From: Bacteroidia bacterium | Lineage (GTDB): Bacteria; Bacteroidota; Bacteroidia; Bacteroidales; VadinHA17 | Length of the DNA: 43,503 bases | Direction of reading: 5' to 3' | Assembly (NCBI GenBank): GCA_026391595.1 | Contig: JAPLDY010000089.1 | Coordinates: forward strand, 1-43,503 | Shown: one piece after another, positions 34,334-43,503 of the stretch | Numbering within the stretch: position 1 is the stretch's first letter | Layout: each line of letters begins with the position of its first letter | Position numbers and translations under genes: made by a program | Notes under the pieces: model-generated | Seen by the model: the letters and a program-made list of their open reading frames with translations, nothing else | Databases searched by the model: none | Told to the model about the DNA's origin: nothing

Positions 34334-37300
34334 ATGAGAGAGAGATTGTTCAAACTCATGGGTATAGAGCTTGGTGAGGAATCTATGATTTCCTTGCTGC
34401 TCACCCAGTCTGTCTTTCTCGGAATTTTCTTCGGATCCTTTGATATCAGCGCACACTCTTTCTTCCTTTCAGTTTTTGACGAGAAAATGATGGCCAGGGG
34501 ATATGTACTCTCAGGCATGGCCGGAATTATTCTCACATCGCTATATACGTGGCTTCAGACCAAGATTCATTTCAGGAATTTTGCCACTGCCAACCTTTTC
34601 TTTGTTACAGTCCTGACTTTAGTCCTCTGGATACTGCTTATGATGAGTCCGGCCAGATGGGTCATCTGGCTGGTATTTATAATGCTCGGGCCGCTTAACA
34701 TCCTTGCCATGCTGGGTTTCTGGGGAACGGTAAGCCGTCTGTTCACTCTCCGACAGGGCAAAAGACTGTTCGGCCTGGTTGATGCCGGCCTGATAATTGG
34801 GATAATATTAAGCTGCTATGCAATTCCGATTCTCCTCTCAGTCAATTTCAAGCCTCATAATATTATGCTGATAAGCGCGGGAGCTATATTTATCGGGAGC
34901 ATCCTTCAGATAGTAATAGGCTTGCGCTTCAACCTTGATCACGGAAAAAACGAAAAGGATACTAAACCTGAATCCCGAAAGGAAAAACGATCCTTCCTCA
35001 CAGTTTTCCGTAATGATTCCTATATAAGGACCATGGCACTCTTCATCGCCCTTTCTGTGATGACCGCCTTCTTTGTCCAGTATTCTTTCATGGCTGTCAC
35101 AAGAGAGCAATATCCTGCAGAGGACGACTTGGCTCGTTTTCTCGGGTTGTTTACAGGCAGCATGATGATATTCACCCTGCTTATCAAAGTACTCGTCTTC
35201 TCATATCTTATCAAAAACTATGGATTGCGGACCTGCCTGGCCCTCTCTCCGATACTTATCACAGCATTTTCAGTGATTGCAGTTATAATCGGGCTGATAA
35301 AAGGTTATACACCTGCTGCAGGTCTCGGTTTCATGCTGTTCTTTATGCTTCTGGCACTCAGCCGTCTGTTTTCGAAATCGCTTAAGGATTCAATAGAGTC
35401 GCCATCATTTAAAGTTATTTATCAGACAATAGATGAAAAGATCCGGTATGAAGTTCAGTCCGGAATGGATGGCACTGTAAATGAGATTGCAGCTTTGACT
35501 TCGGGACTTTTACTTGCAGGAATGGGGATACTGAGCTTTGTGAAGCTCATTCATTTCTCCATAGTTCTTATACTGATTGCAGTATTATGGATTTTAATTG
35601 CATTTAAACTGTATGCAGGATACAGAAACTCGATAAGGAAAGCTCTTGAGACAGAAGGCGATAAAGACCAAAAGTCTCAAGCTCAGTCAGAAGTGCTGGA
35701 TTATAATAACAGCTTCTCAACAGCACTTGCATTCAAAACCGATTATTTCAGCCTGATTTCAGGAAACTATAATTCCCTGAAGGATGAGACGTCAAGTTAT
35801 TATAATAAGCTGATTGAAGAAGCTGATCAGGAAAAGGACATCAATCTCCTTCCGGTACTGAAAAAGATTGCTTCAGATGCGTCGCTGGATGAAGCGATCC
35901 GTCATAGATCAGAGAAAGCAGCTGAAAGTCTGGAACTGATTTCCTCCGGATATCAGCAAAAGGATGATAAGCTGGACGGCGCACGGAAGATGCTTTTTGA
36001 TTCAAGAATGCCGCAAACTACCCAGATTTTGAGGCTCCTGAGAGATAATTCTCCTGATTCGAAGAGACTGGCTATTTACATTATAGGTAAATTTAAAATG
36101 ACAGACATGTTGTCTGAAGTATCAGAATGTCTTAACATTCCGGTACTTGAAAGCCAGGCTGTAAGTGTCCTGAAAAGCTTCGGGAAGGAGGCCGATGAAG
36201 AACTTCGCCGCTTTTACCTTCTCTCCTCCGGTAATATAAATATAAGCAAGAGAATTCTTAGACTTCTTGGAGAGAATTCCAGCAGGGAAAACCAGGGTTT
36301 CCTGTTTGCCAGGTTATGGTCAAATTCTCGTCAGATACGGGAAGTTGCCCTAAAACAACTAATTAATTGCGGATTCATTCCCACCGAAGAAGAGAAGGAT
36401 CGTCTTCACCAGATGATCTCGGATGTCATCGGAATAATGGTCTGGAACCTCTCGGCAAAGATCTCCCTTAAAAGGGAAAACAACACCTTCCTTCTCGAAG
36501 CCCTGAGCAAGGAGATCTCGAGATGGAACAGATTTCTCTTCAGCGTCCTGTCAATTACCTATGACACCGGTTCAATAAGCAGGATAAGGGAAAATCTTGA
36601 AGGCGGAACGGTTGAAAGCGTCAATTATGCCCTTGAGATGATCGACATGGTTATAGATGATTCGATCAAACCAAAAATAATCCCTCTGCTTGATGTGATA
36701 CCTGACGAGGAAAAGGTGAAACACCTGTTCCAGTTCTTCCCGGGAGAAATTCCGGAATACGGGAGACTCATGGAGGATATCATCAACCGTGACTATAATC
36801 TTCTGGGGATCTGGATAAGAGCCTGTGTATTAAGAAGCATCAGGAAGATTGATTCTGAGAGCCTTACTGAATCAATTATTGCACTGCTCTTCAGTCCTGA
36901 GATAATTCTCCAGGAAGAATCAGCTCGGATCCTTGCAGGATCGGGCAATGGTCTTTACGAAAGAGTCATTTCAAGGATCCCTGACGATACAAAGAAAAGG
37001 CTTAAGAGAATCACGGCAGGCGATGCTGTGCAGGAAGCGTTTGTTTATGATAAAGTAAAGTTTCTGTCATCCTGTTTCATAGAACCCGACGAAGAAGAAC
37101 TGATATTCCTGGGCGGATCCATGATCTTTACCAGGAAAATCAGCGGGGAAAACCTGCCGGCACAGGGCGGATATATTTTATGGACAGGGAATAATGATAA
37201 TGTCAGGATAATTTATAAACCGGATGAGCATGCAGAGATAGCTCCTAAGCCCCTGCCATCTGAACTCTTTTATATTTTGCCTTTACCGGCTGTTGAAGAG

Positions 37301-37366
37301 TATTGCAACCATTTCCCGGGGAAAGCTGACAGAATATTAAATTATATAGAAAAAATAGAAAGATAA
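34334..37366 (+). CDS. TLC (ATP:ADP antiporter)-like membrane protein with HEAT-repeat C-terminal half
   Basis: This 1010-residue protein has about 12 membrane helices in its first 435 residues. The segment FWGTVSRLFTLRQGKRLFGLVDAG (about 130-152) resembles the nucleotide-transporter (TLC/Npt) family pattern F-W-x-x-x-x-x-L-F-x-x-x-Q-G-K-R-L-F. The rest is soluble; about 540-880 is alpha-helical and repeat-like (SKRLAIYIIGKFKM, SRQIREVALKQLINCGF), fitting HEAT repeats. The last 100 residues look beta-rich. The ATG at 34334 follows a short leader; an ATG at 34265 would sit before the promoter. It heads a probable operon; whether it transports nucleotides or senses something is unknown. Confidence 0.65.
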   Translation: MRERLFKLMGIELGEESMISLLLTQSVFLGIFFGSFDISAHSFFLSVFDEKMMARGYVLSGMAGIILTSLYTWLQTKIHFRNFATANLFFVTVLTLVLWILLMMSPARWVIWLVFIMLGPLNILAMLGFWGTVSRLFTLRQGKRLFGLVDAGLIIGIILSCYAIPILLSVNFKPHNIMLISAGAIFIGSILQIVIGLRFNLDHGKNEKDTKPESRKEKRSFLTVFRNDSYIRTMALFIALSVMTAFFVQYSFMAVTREQYPAEDDLARFLGLFTGSMMIFTLLIKVLVFSYLIKNYGLRTCLALSPILITAFSVIAVIIGLIKGYTPAAGLGFMLFFMLLALSRLFSKSLKDSIESPSFKVIYQTIDEKIRYEVQSGMDGTVNEIAALTSGLLLAGMGILSFVKLIHFSIVLILIAVLWILIAFKLYAGYRNSIRKALETEGDKDQKSQAQSEVLDYNNSFSTALAFKTDYFSLISGNYNSLKDETSSYYNKLIEEADQEKDINLLPVLKKIASDASLDEAIRHRSEKAAESLELISSGYQQKDDKLDGARKMLFDSRMPQTTQILRLLRDNSPDSKRLAIYIIGKFKMTDMLSEVSECLNIPVLESQAVSVLKSFGKEADEELRRFYLLSSGNINISKRILRLLGENSSRENQGFLFARLWSNSRQIREVALKQLINCGFIPTEEEKDRLHQMISDVIGIMVWNLSAKISLKRENNTFLLEALSKEISRWNRFLFSVLSITYDTGSISRIRENLEGGTVESVNYALEMIDMVIDDSIKPKIIPLLDVIPDEEKVKHLFQFFPGEIPEYGRLMEDIINRDYNLLGIWIRACVLRSIRKIDSESLTESIIALLFSPEIILQEESARILAGSGNGLYERVISRIPDDTKKRLKRITAGDAVQEAFVYDKVKFLSSCFIEPDEEELIFLGGSMIFTRKISGENLPAQGGYILWTGNNDNVRIIYKPDEHAEIAPKPLPSELFYILPLPAVEEYCNHFPGKADRILNYIEKIER

Positions 37367-37376
37367 CAGTATCCTT

Positions 37377-39341
37377 ATGGCACAGGGAAGAGTTACGACA
37401 ATTTTTAAACAGCTGATATTTAATATAGTATTACCAACACTGATGGCATTGCTCGTCCTTGCCGCCTTTAATTTTTATCGGACACGGCGAATCCTTACCA
37501 CACAGACCGAGGAGAAAAATAAGCTGCTGTCGAATGAAATCACTAAGATCCTCAAATTACAGGATGTTGCATTTAAGCTTATTGATGAGGAGGTAGACAA
37601 CCGGCTGAAGAATTTCAGCAATACACTGGTAAATAATTATTTTGCCAATACTGATAATCTTAAGAAGCTTAACCTCAGGGCGATTGCAGGTGAGTTGAAA
37701 ATGGACTCAGTTAATGAGGATATTTATATCATCAGAAGGGACGGTGTGGTTATCAACACTACTTTTCAGCAGGATTTTGAGAGTAACCTTTATGACTTTG
37801 GCGAAAAATTCCAGAATTATCTGCTCGATATTTTCAGGAATAAAGATTTTGTGACAGACCTCTTCGCCATAGAGGCAAAGACTAAACGGCCAAAGAAGTA
37901 TACCTACCAGCCGACGAAAGACAGGAAATACATCATTGAGCTTGGCGCATACTCCAAGAAAGCTGATGAAATAATTAGTTTCATAGAGGAGACCAAAAGC
38001 GAGATCAAGAATGAATCGGAAGGGATTATTGATGTTGAATTATTCCTGATGGCTGATGAACCGTTTAGTATGAACAAGGATGTATTAGAAGTGCCTGAGC
38101 ATGAAAAGATTCTCCTGGCTGCCTTTCAGAACAGGGATACTGTATTGGTTGTACGCAACAAAGATTCGTGGTACCAATACCAATATATCTATGCATCGCG
38201 GTCAGCATCAAATCTTTACAAGGGATCAGTAATCAGGATCATTTCAGATGTTACCCAGCAGAAAGCCCTTTTCAGAAGGGAAGCATTGTTTTTCATTGTG
38301 ATCTTTGGCATCACTTTGTTTATCGTTGCCTACCTGATCTATCGAAAGACAAGGGTGATAACGCTTCCTATTAAAAACCTTGTTGAGAATGTCGACAGGA
38401 TTACAAATGGGAACCTTCGCGAACGGGCAGAGGTTACAGGCAACAATGAGGTTACAAGGCTCTCCGAAAAATTCAATATGATGATCGCCCAGCTGGAGAG
38501 CTATTACTATGAACTGGAGGAGAAAGTAAAGGAGAGAACGATAAAGATTGAGAAGCAAAAAGAAGAGATAGAAGAACAGAAAAAACAGCTGATGGACAGT
38601 ATCCATTATGCCCGGAGGATTCAAAATGCCATACTGCCCTCCTTTAATATGATTAGTGACTATCTTCAGAATTATTTCATTTTTTATCTGCCCAAAGACA
38701 TTGTAAGCGGTGATTTCTACTGGGTCCATGAGGCTGAAGGATTATTCATGATAGCCGCCGTTGACTGCACAGGCCATGGTGTACCAGGAGCTTTCATGTC
38801 GATAGTGGGATTCAATCAGCTTAACCATGTTGTTAATGTCAAGAAGGCCAGGTCAGCAAGCATTATTCTAGATGAGCTGAATAAAGGAGTGATAACCACT
38901 CTCAATGAAAATAAGAGTTCCGGCTCAATAAAAGATGGGATGGACATGGCACTCTGCATCCTGGATATAAAATCAAAGAAGGCTGAGTTTGCTGGCGCCA
39001 ATAATCCTTTATACATGATAAGGAAGGGCAATCTGATTAAATACAAGGGCGACAGATTCCCTATCGGAGCCTTCGAAGGTTCTGAACCTCAGCTTTTCAA
39101 AAATAACGAGATCGAACTTACTTCGGGAGATTGTCTCTACCTGTTCTCTGACGGATATGCTGACCAGTTTGGCGGTCCTGAATGCAAGAAGTTCATGGCA
39201 AAAAGATTTGAGGAATTGCTGGTGGAGATTCACAGTGAACCGATGGAAGTCCAGAAAGAGCTGCTTCTTTCAAGGCTGAATGAGTGGAAAGGACGTAACG
39301 AGCAGGTAGATGATATCCTTGTAATAGGCATCAGAATTTAG
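37377..39341 (+). CDS. SiaA-like membrane PP2C/SpoIIE phosphatase with HAMP domain
   Basis: The 654-residue protein has TM1 (about 11-31), a periplasmic region of about 270 residues (Cache-like by position), TM2 (about 303-323), a HAMP domain (about 323-378), a charged coiled coil (about 378-410) and a SpoIIE/PP2C phosphatase domain: GDFYW (about 445), DCTGHGVPGAFMS (about 463-475) and FSDGYADQFGG (about 590-600), with metal-binding aspartates. This is the layout of SiaA, which removes phosphate from SiaC in Pseudomonas. A SiaC-like domain is encoded at 3643-4551 and is a possible substrate. It follows the TLC/HEAT gene by 10 bases. Confidence 0.8.
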   Translation: MAQGRVTTIFKQLIFNIVLPTLMALLVLAAFNFYRTRRILTTQTEEKNKLLSNEITKILKLQDVAFKLIDEEVDNRLKNFSNTLVNNYFANTDNLKKLNLRAIAGELKMDSVNEDIYIIRRDGVVINTTFQQDFESNLYDFGEKFQNYLLDIFRNKDFVTDLFAIEAKTKRPKKYTYQPTKDRKYIIELGAYSKKADEIISFIEETKSEIKNESEGIIDVELFLMADEPFSMNKDVLEVPEHEKILLAAFQNRDTVLVVRNKDSWYQYQYIYASRSASNLYKGSVIRIISDVTQQKALFRREALFFIVIFGITLFIVAYLIYRKTRVITLPIKNLVENVDRITNGNLRERAEVTGNNEVTRLSEKFNMMIAQLESYYYELEEKVKERTIKIEKQKEEIEEQKKQLMDSIHYARRIQNAILPSFNMISDYLQNYFIFYLPKDIVSGDFYWVHEAEGLFMIAAVDCTGHGVPGAFMSIVGFNQLNHVVNVKKARSASIILDELNKGVITTLNENKSSGSIKDGMDMALCILDIKSKKAEFAGANNPLYMIRKGNLIKYKGDRFPIGAFEGSEPQLFKNNEIELTSGDCLYLFSDGYADQFGGPECKKFMAKRFEELLVEIHSEPMEVQKELLLSRLNEWKGRNEQVDDILVIGIRI

Positions 39342-39365
39342 TGAGCCAATATATTATTTTCGATT

Positions 39366-42300
39366 ATGGGATCAAAAAGTGAGACCCTGAAATTCAACCC
39401 TTTCCCAGGGCTAAGGCCTTTTGCTTCGGAAGAGAGCGACCTTTTCTTTGGACGCGAAACAGAGAGCCGGGAGGTGATGAGCAAGTTGCTCTCAAACCGT
39501 TTTATTACCGTTATAGGAGCCTCGGGAACAGGAAAATCTTCATTGATATATTGCGGCGTTCTGCCAAAGATCAGGGATTTTGAAAAGAGTGACTCTTCGT
39601 TCTGGAGGATGATAATGTTCAGACCTGGGAACGATCCTTTTGGTAACCTCGGAATAGCCATCGCTGAACATATTGCTGAAACAGGCATGCAAAAGGTTTC
39701 TCTTGAGACTGTTCTCCTCGACATGCATCTGAATGCTGACGGTATCACCCAGGCAATAAAAAAATATCTAATAAAAACTAATGAAAAAGTACTGCTGGTT
39801 GTCGACCAGTTTGAGGAAATCTTCAGATACAGCACTCTGAGTGCAGGAGGCGACAAGGGAGCACAGGCTTCAGAGTTCGTGGGAAAGATAGTCAGCGCGG
39901 TAAACCAGTCGGATGCCAATATTTTCACAATAGTGACGATGCGGTCCGATTTTATTGGAGAATGTGCACATTACCAGGGTCTTACACAACTTATTAATAC
40001 CAGCAACTACCTTGTTCCGCATATGAACAGGGAAAACTACAGGCAGACTATTGAAGGACCTGTAAAATATGCCGGCGCCACCATTGACCAGAAACTTGTT
40101 GATACAATACTTGATGATATAGGTGATAGGACCGACCAGCTTCCCGTTCTTCAGCATGCTTTGATGAGGACCTGGACGTACTGGCAGGAACTGGATGATC
40201 CGTCACGTCCCCTCAGTCATACTGATTATGATTCTGTAGGAACAATGAGTGATGCGATGTCGCGCCACGCAAATGAAGCGTATGAGGAGCTCACACCCCG
40301 GGGCAAGGAGATTTGCGAGAAGATGTTCAAGACAATAACCGAAAAGGGTACAGATAATAAGGGCATACGGCATCCATCGAGCGTTAACACGTTGAAATCG
40401 GTTATTCAGTGCACATCAGAGGAACTTTTTGATGTGGTTGAAAAATTCAGGATCCCTTCAAGATCTTTCGTTATACCAAGACAAGATATCTCACTGACAG
40501 ATGAATCGATAATCGATCTGTCGCATGAGAGCCTGATGAGGCTCTGGGACCGTTTAAAAGACTGGGTTGACGATGAGGCCGCCTCTGTTCAGATGTATCA
40601 CCGGTTATCTGAGGCATCGGCTATGTACCAGCAGGGAAAGACTAGCCTGCTGAGGCCGCCCGACCTTCAGCTTGCAATAAACTGGCGCGACCAGCAGAAA
40701 CCAACTCTTACATGGGCAGAGAGATATAACCCGGCCTTCGAAAGAGCAATGGTTTACCTGCGTACCAGTGAAAAAGAATATCTCGATGAGGAAGAGAGCA
40801 AAATAAGACTGCAGAAGCGGCAGATAAGAAGAACAAAGATCATTGCAATGATCCTCGGAACAGCCGCAATTATTTCCGGTGGATTTATGCTCTTTGCATT
40901 CGTCCAAAAAATTGCTGCCGACAAGGCTACACAGCAGGCAGAATATAATTTTAATGAGGCTGAACTTCAAAAACAATATGCAATAGTTCAGAAAGACTCT
41001 GCTCAGATAGCCCGTGAACGTGCCGACTCAAATGCATTCGTAGCAGAATTAAGAAGGAAAGAAGCCAATGATCAGAGATTAGTTGCTGAATATCAGAAGA
41101 CACGGGCAATCAACAATGAAAAAATAGCACAGGAACAGAGAAGTTATGCATTAGTGCAGAAGGATTCTGCACAGCGTGCAAGAGAAAGAGCACTGCTAAG
41201 TGCAGAACAGGAAAAATTGGCGAAGATAAATGCACAGCGCCTGAGGATGTTATCCATAGGCAAAGCTATGGCTGTCAAATCATTGCAGGTTCAGGGACAG
41301 AAGGATCTCCAGACTTTGCTAGCATACCAGGCTTACCTTTTCAACACCAGAAATGGCGGGATTGAAAACGACGCTGATATTTACAACGGACTTTATAATG
41401 TTGCCAAGGAATATGGCAATGTAAATTATAAAACCTTCAAGCATAAAGGAATAAGAAGCATTGCATTCGTCCCGGGGAAAAGAGAATTTTATACTTCGGG
41501 TTATGACAACCAGGTCCTTAAGTGGTCGCTGGAAGGAACCAACCAGACATTCCAGGTTGTTTATTCCGGCAACGACGTAATAGAGGTCCTGGCAGTAAGC
41601 CCGGATGCATCATGGCTGGCCTGCGGAAGCGACAACTCTTCAATCCGCATGATCCCTTTAAAAAGTAACAATGCACAATATACACTTGCCGGACATACAG
41701 GGACCATCAAATCTCTGATCTTCTCTTTTGACGGCAAATACCTTTATTCTGCAGCTCTCGACGGGAAGGTTTTAAAATGGGATATGTCAACCCGTACAAG
41801 TACCGATATTACTACAGGTGCGATGAAGATAACTTCTATAGATATTTCATCAAACGGGAAATTAATTGCAGGACTTAACCCTGAAGGAAATGTGATACTC
41901 TGGAACCCTGAGTCCGGTACAGACAATTACAGGCTGCCTACCGAGCTTAAGGAAATTAAAGTCATTCGTTTCAAACCTGATGAAAATACTCTTGCGATAG
42001 GAGATAGTAAAGGCAATATAGAATTATGGGATATTAACACAAGACAGAGAATTTCTGTGGTCAAGGCTCATACCGCACAGGTGAATGATATCAGGTTCAA
42101 CCCTCTCCTGAAACAGATGGCCACAGCAAGCAATGATAATACTCTCAGGATCTATAATAATCTGGCGGATCTTACCGAGCCACCCATCATCCTGAATGAA
42201 GATGATAAATTTGTGCTGGCGATCCAGTTCAGTCCAGATGGGCAGTTGATCGTTTCCGGGACATATGGTGAAGAACAAAACCTTGTAAGCCGCCCGGCGC

Positions 42301-42449
42301 ATGTAAGTCTTCTTGCAAAAGATGTTTGTACACTGGTCCAGAGGAATTTGTATGAGGAAGAATGGAAAACGTATGTTGCCAGGGATATCCCGTGGGAGAA
42401 GACGTGTGAAAACAAAGGCTTGGATTTTAAAGTAAATATTGTCAGATAA
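39366..42449 (+). CDS. nSTAND1 NTPase with membrane anchor, coiled coil and WD40 repeats
   Basis: This 1027-residue protein starts with the nSTAND1 hallmark NPFPGLRPF (11-19) and FFGRE (27-31), Walker A GASGTGKS (51-58) and a Walker B-like LLVVDQFEE (about 142-150). The winged-helix-type end of the STAND module has LSHESLMRLWDRL (about 382). A single membrane helix lies at about 490-513, then a coiled coil with two near-copies of a module, YAIVQKDSAQIARERADS (about 538) and YALVQKDSAQRARERALL (about 594). From about 690 to 1000 are WD40 repeats (SGYDNQVLKWSLEG, SAALDGKVLKWDMS, ASNDNTLRIYNN). STAND proteins are signal-triggered switches; the ligand is unknown. It follows the phosphatase gene by 24 bases. 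Confidence 0.85.
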   Translation: MGSKSETLKFNPFPGLRPFASEESDLFFGRETESREVMSKLLSNRFITVIGASGTGKSSLIYCGVLPKIRDFEKSDSSFWRMIMFRPGNDPFGNLGIAIAEHIAETGMQKVSLETVLLDMHLNADGITQAIKKYLIKTNEKVLLVVDQFEEIFRYSTLSAGGDKGAQASEFVGKIVSAVNQSDANIFTIVTMRSDFIGECAHYQGLTQLINTSNYLVPHMNRENYRQTIEGPVKYAGATIDQKLVDTILDDIGDRTDQLPVLQHALMRTWTYWQELDDPSRPLSHTDYDSVGTMSDAMSRHANEAYEELTPRGKEICEKMFKTITEKGTDNKGIRHPSSVNTLKSVIQCTSEELFDVVEKFRIPSRSFVIPRQDISLTDESIIDLSHESLMRLWDRLKDWVDDEAASVQMYHRLSEASAMYQQGKTSLLRPPDLQLAINWRDQQKPTLTWAERYNPAFERAMVYLRTSEKEYLDEEESKIRLQKRQIRRTKIIAMILGTAAIISGGFMLFAFVQKIAADKATQQAEYNFNEAELQKQYAIVQKDSAQIARERADSNAFVAELRRKEANDQRLVAEYQKTRAINNEKIAQEQRSYALVQKDSAQRARERALLSAEQEKLAKINAQRLRMLSIGKAMAVKSLQVQGQKDLQTLLAYQAYLFNTRNGGIENDADIYNGLYNVAKEYGNVNYKTFKHKGIRSIAFVPGKREFYTSGYDNQVLKWSLEGTNQTFQVVYSGNDVIEVLAVSPDASWLACGSDNSSIRMIPLKSNNAQYTLAGHTGTIKSLIFSFDGKYLYSAALDGKVLKWDMSTRTSTDITTGAMKITSIDISSNGKLIAGLNPEGNVILWNPESGTDNYRLPTELKEIKVIRFKPDENTLAIGDSKGNIELWDINTRQRISVVKAHTAQVNDIRFNPLLKQMATASNDNTLRIYNNLADLTEPPIILNEDDKFVLAIQFSPDGQLIVSGTYGEEQNLVSRPAHVSLLAKDVCTLVQRNLYEEEWKTYVARDIPWEKTCENKGLDFKVNIVR

Positions 42450-42462
42450 AGGTTTCCGTGAA

Positions 42463-43503
42463 ATGAAAACCAGATCTTATTTTTTTATAAGGCTGCTCCT
42501 AGCGCTGCTCCTTATTTCTGCACCGCTTATTGTATTGCCGCAGGAGACAAGCAGCTGCGCGGAGAACCTCCGGAACGCCCAGTCGCTTTTTGACAGGGGC
42601 CAGGTCGAAAGAGTTCCTGGAATGCTGAGTGAATGTCTCAGATCTGGATTTAAGAGGGAAGAGGAACTTGCTGCATATAAGCTGATTATCCAGACATATC
42701 TCTTTCAGGATAAATATGAACAGGCTGATTCGGCTATGCTGGCATTCCTGAAAAAGAATCCTGAATATCAGCTCAGCCCGACAGATCATTCCAGCTTTGT
42801 TCACCTCTACAACAATTTCGAAGTAAAACCGGTTATCCAGATTGTATTTCACATAGGTACAAATATGCCTTTTATGACTTTTGTCGATACGAAGTCGGTT
42901 TCGGCAGAAGAGGTTCCCGGAGAATATAACAATAGAGCCCTGAACCTGTTTGTTTCGCTTGAAGCAAAATTCGCAATTAATTCCAGACTGGAAGTGAACA
43001 TTGAAGGAGGCTACTCTCAGTTATCATTTTCAAACAATGAGAGTTTCCTTGGTTTCGCAGCAGTAAGCTACAGTGAAATTCAACACAGGATTGAAATTCC
43101 GGTTACTGCTACATATAATATTATAACCTTTAATAGGCTCACAGCTTATGCACGTGCCGGAGCAGGAGCCGCTTTTAACCTTTCTACAAATGCGCAAAAA
43201 GTTTCATTTGACCGCAACAGCACAATCAACTTCACAGAACTTACGGGCTCTGATATAAACAGGAGTGATTCGAGAATTAAAATGGACCTGTTAGGACAGG
43301 CTGGCGGAGGTATAAAATATAAAATACCAAGGGGTTATCTGAATTTAGAAATCAGAATGAACCTTGGGATATATAATCAGGTCATTCGGGGAGGGAATTC
43401 CGCTGAACTGCTTGAGGGATATCGTTATAAAGATGATGACTTCAATCTGAATGATCTGAATTTCAGCATTGGTTACACTCAGATTTTCTACAAACCTTCA
43501 AAA
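42463..43503 (+). CDS. TPR-like/outer-membrane beta-barrel protein, truncated by window end
   Basis: The reading frame is open from the ATG at 42463 through the last base (347 codons), with no stop in the window. The N-terminus is a signal peptide (FFIRLLLALLLISAPLIVLP). Residues 33-115 form a helical, TPR-like region (NAQSLFDRGQVERVPGML, KYEQADSAMLAFLKKNPEYQ). From about 127 onwards there are alternating beta strands with glycine turns, as in PorT-like outer-membrane barrels (ITFNRLTAYARAGAGAAFNL). It begins 13 bases after the nSTAND gene, so it is probably co-transcribed, and may be its outer-membrane partner. The family is not certain. Confidence 0.65.
   Translation, partial: MKTRSYFFIRLLLALLLISAPLIVLPQETSSCAENLRNAQSLFDRGQVERVPGMLSECLRSGFKREEELAAYKLIIQTYLFQDKYEQADSAMLAFLKKNPEYQLSPTDHSSFVHLYNNFEVKPVIQIVFHIGTNMPFMTFVDTKSVSAEEVPGEYNNRALNLFVSLEAKFAINSRLEVNIEGGYSQLSFSNNESFLGFAAVSYSEIQHRIEIPVTATYNIITFNRLTAYARAGAGAAFNLSTNAQKVSFDRNSTINFTELTGSDINRSDSRIKMDLLGQAGGGIKYKIPRGYLNLEIRMNLGIYNQVIRGGNSAELLEGYRYKDDDFNLNDLNFSIGYTQIFYKPSK

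Noticed and set aside
39338-39928. A 196-residue antisense frame inside the nSTAND gene
   Set aside because: Composition is that of a shadow frame (Ser/Pro/Phe rich) over the Walker A region of a clear NTPase.
39366-42449. nSTAND1-WD40 protein as an antiviral (Avs-like) defence gene
   Set aside because: It has a membrane helix and WD40 repeats and no effector nuclease or protease; its neighbours are envelope and signalling genes, with no other defence genes nearby.

Overview
The window looks like chromosomal DNA from a member of the Bacteroidota, most likely an uncultured Bacteroidales-type organism. Evidence: seven genes have an exact TAnnTTTG box (the -7 element of the Bacteroidota housekeeping sigma factor) 20-50 bases before the start. 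There is also a topoisomerase IV pair of the Bacteroidota kind, a lysyl-tRNA synthetase with the extra C-terminal domain, the hpt-adk-obgE order, SiaA/SiaB/SiaC-type signalling proteins and several outer-membrane beta-barrels. I see no rRNA, tRNA, CRISPR array, phage genes or recognisable transposase. Most genes are ordinary core metabolism; the unusual material is in the intergenic repeats and in the signalling genes at both ends.

Layout. 1-4600: start of an ABC ATPase leaving the left edge, a PstS-like lipoprotein, upp, a Tat-exported sugar-isomerase-like protein, and a single gene joining SiaB-like kinase and SiaC-like phosphoprotein domains. 4650-10400: a large ABCG-like exporter with an N-terminal TerB-like region, lysS, and a D-amino-acid-transaminase-like enzyme. 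10400-16100 (minus strand): fucK, a DUF5362-type membrane protein, an octahaem cytochrome lipoprotein and fucI. This gives the first two steps of L-fucose catabolism; no fuculose-phosphate aldolase is present. 16200-19600: lipA-lipB-recJ. 19680-23680 (minus strand): a helix-hairpin-helix/beta-barrel protein, a GxxExxY-family protein, a PorV-like barrel and purE. 23760-29020: hpt, then a tight adk-obgE-PAP2-lplA-plsC-unknown run with 1-20 base overlaps. 29187-34200: parE-parC-aroK. 34330 to the right edge: a probable four-gene operon of a TLC-transporter/HEAT protein, a SiaA-like PP2C phosphatase, a membrane-anchored nSTAND1-WD40 protein and a TPR/beta-barrel protein cut by the window end.

The most interesting structure is a repeat family found at three places. 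Each arm is made of four decamers CTCTGTGnnn in 10-base phase. There are two arm types, one with a degenerate third unit, and each locus has one of each. At two loci the arms lie head to head around a 15-20 base spacer. At the third the order is permuted and the arms tightly bracket the 123-residue GxxExxY (PD-(D/E)xK-like) gene. This resembles a small non-autonomous or REP-like mobile unit with its own nuclease-fold protein. Three other intergenic families are also visible: an 80-base GC palindrome in two opposite-facing copies, a 206-base multi-hairpin MITE-like element, and an octamer array (NTTGYRCC) at two sites.

The second theme is a dispersed SiaABC-type partner-switch: kinase and phosphoprotein are fused at 3.6-4.5 kb, and the candidate phosphatase is 33 kb away in the nSTAND operon. 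That they work together is inference.
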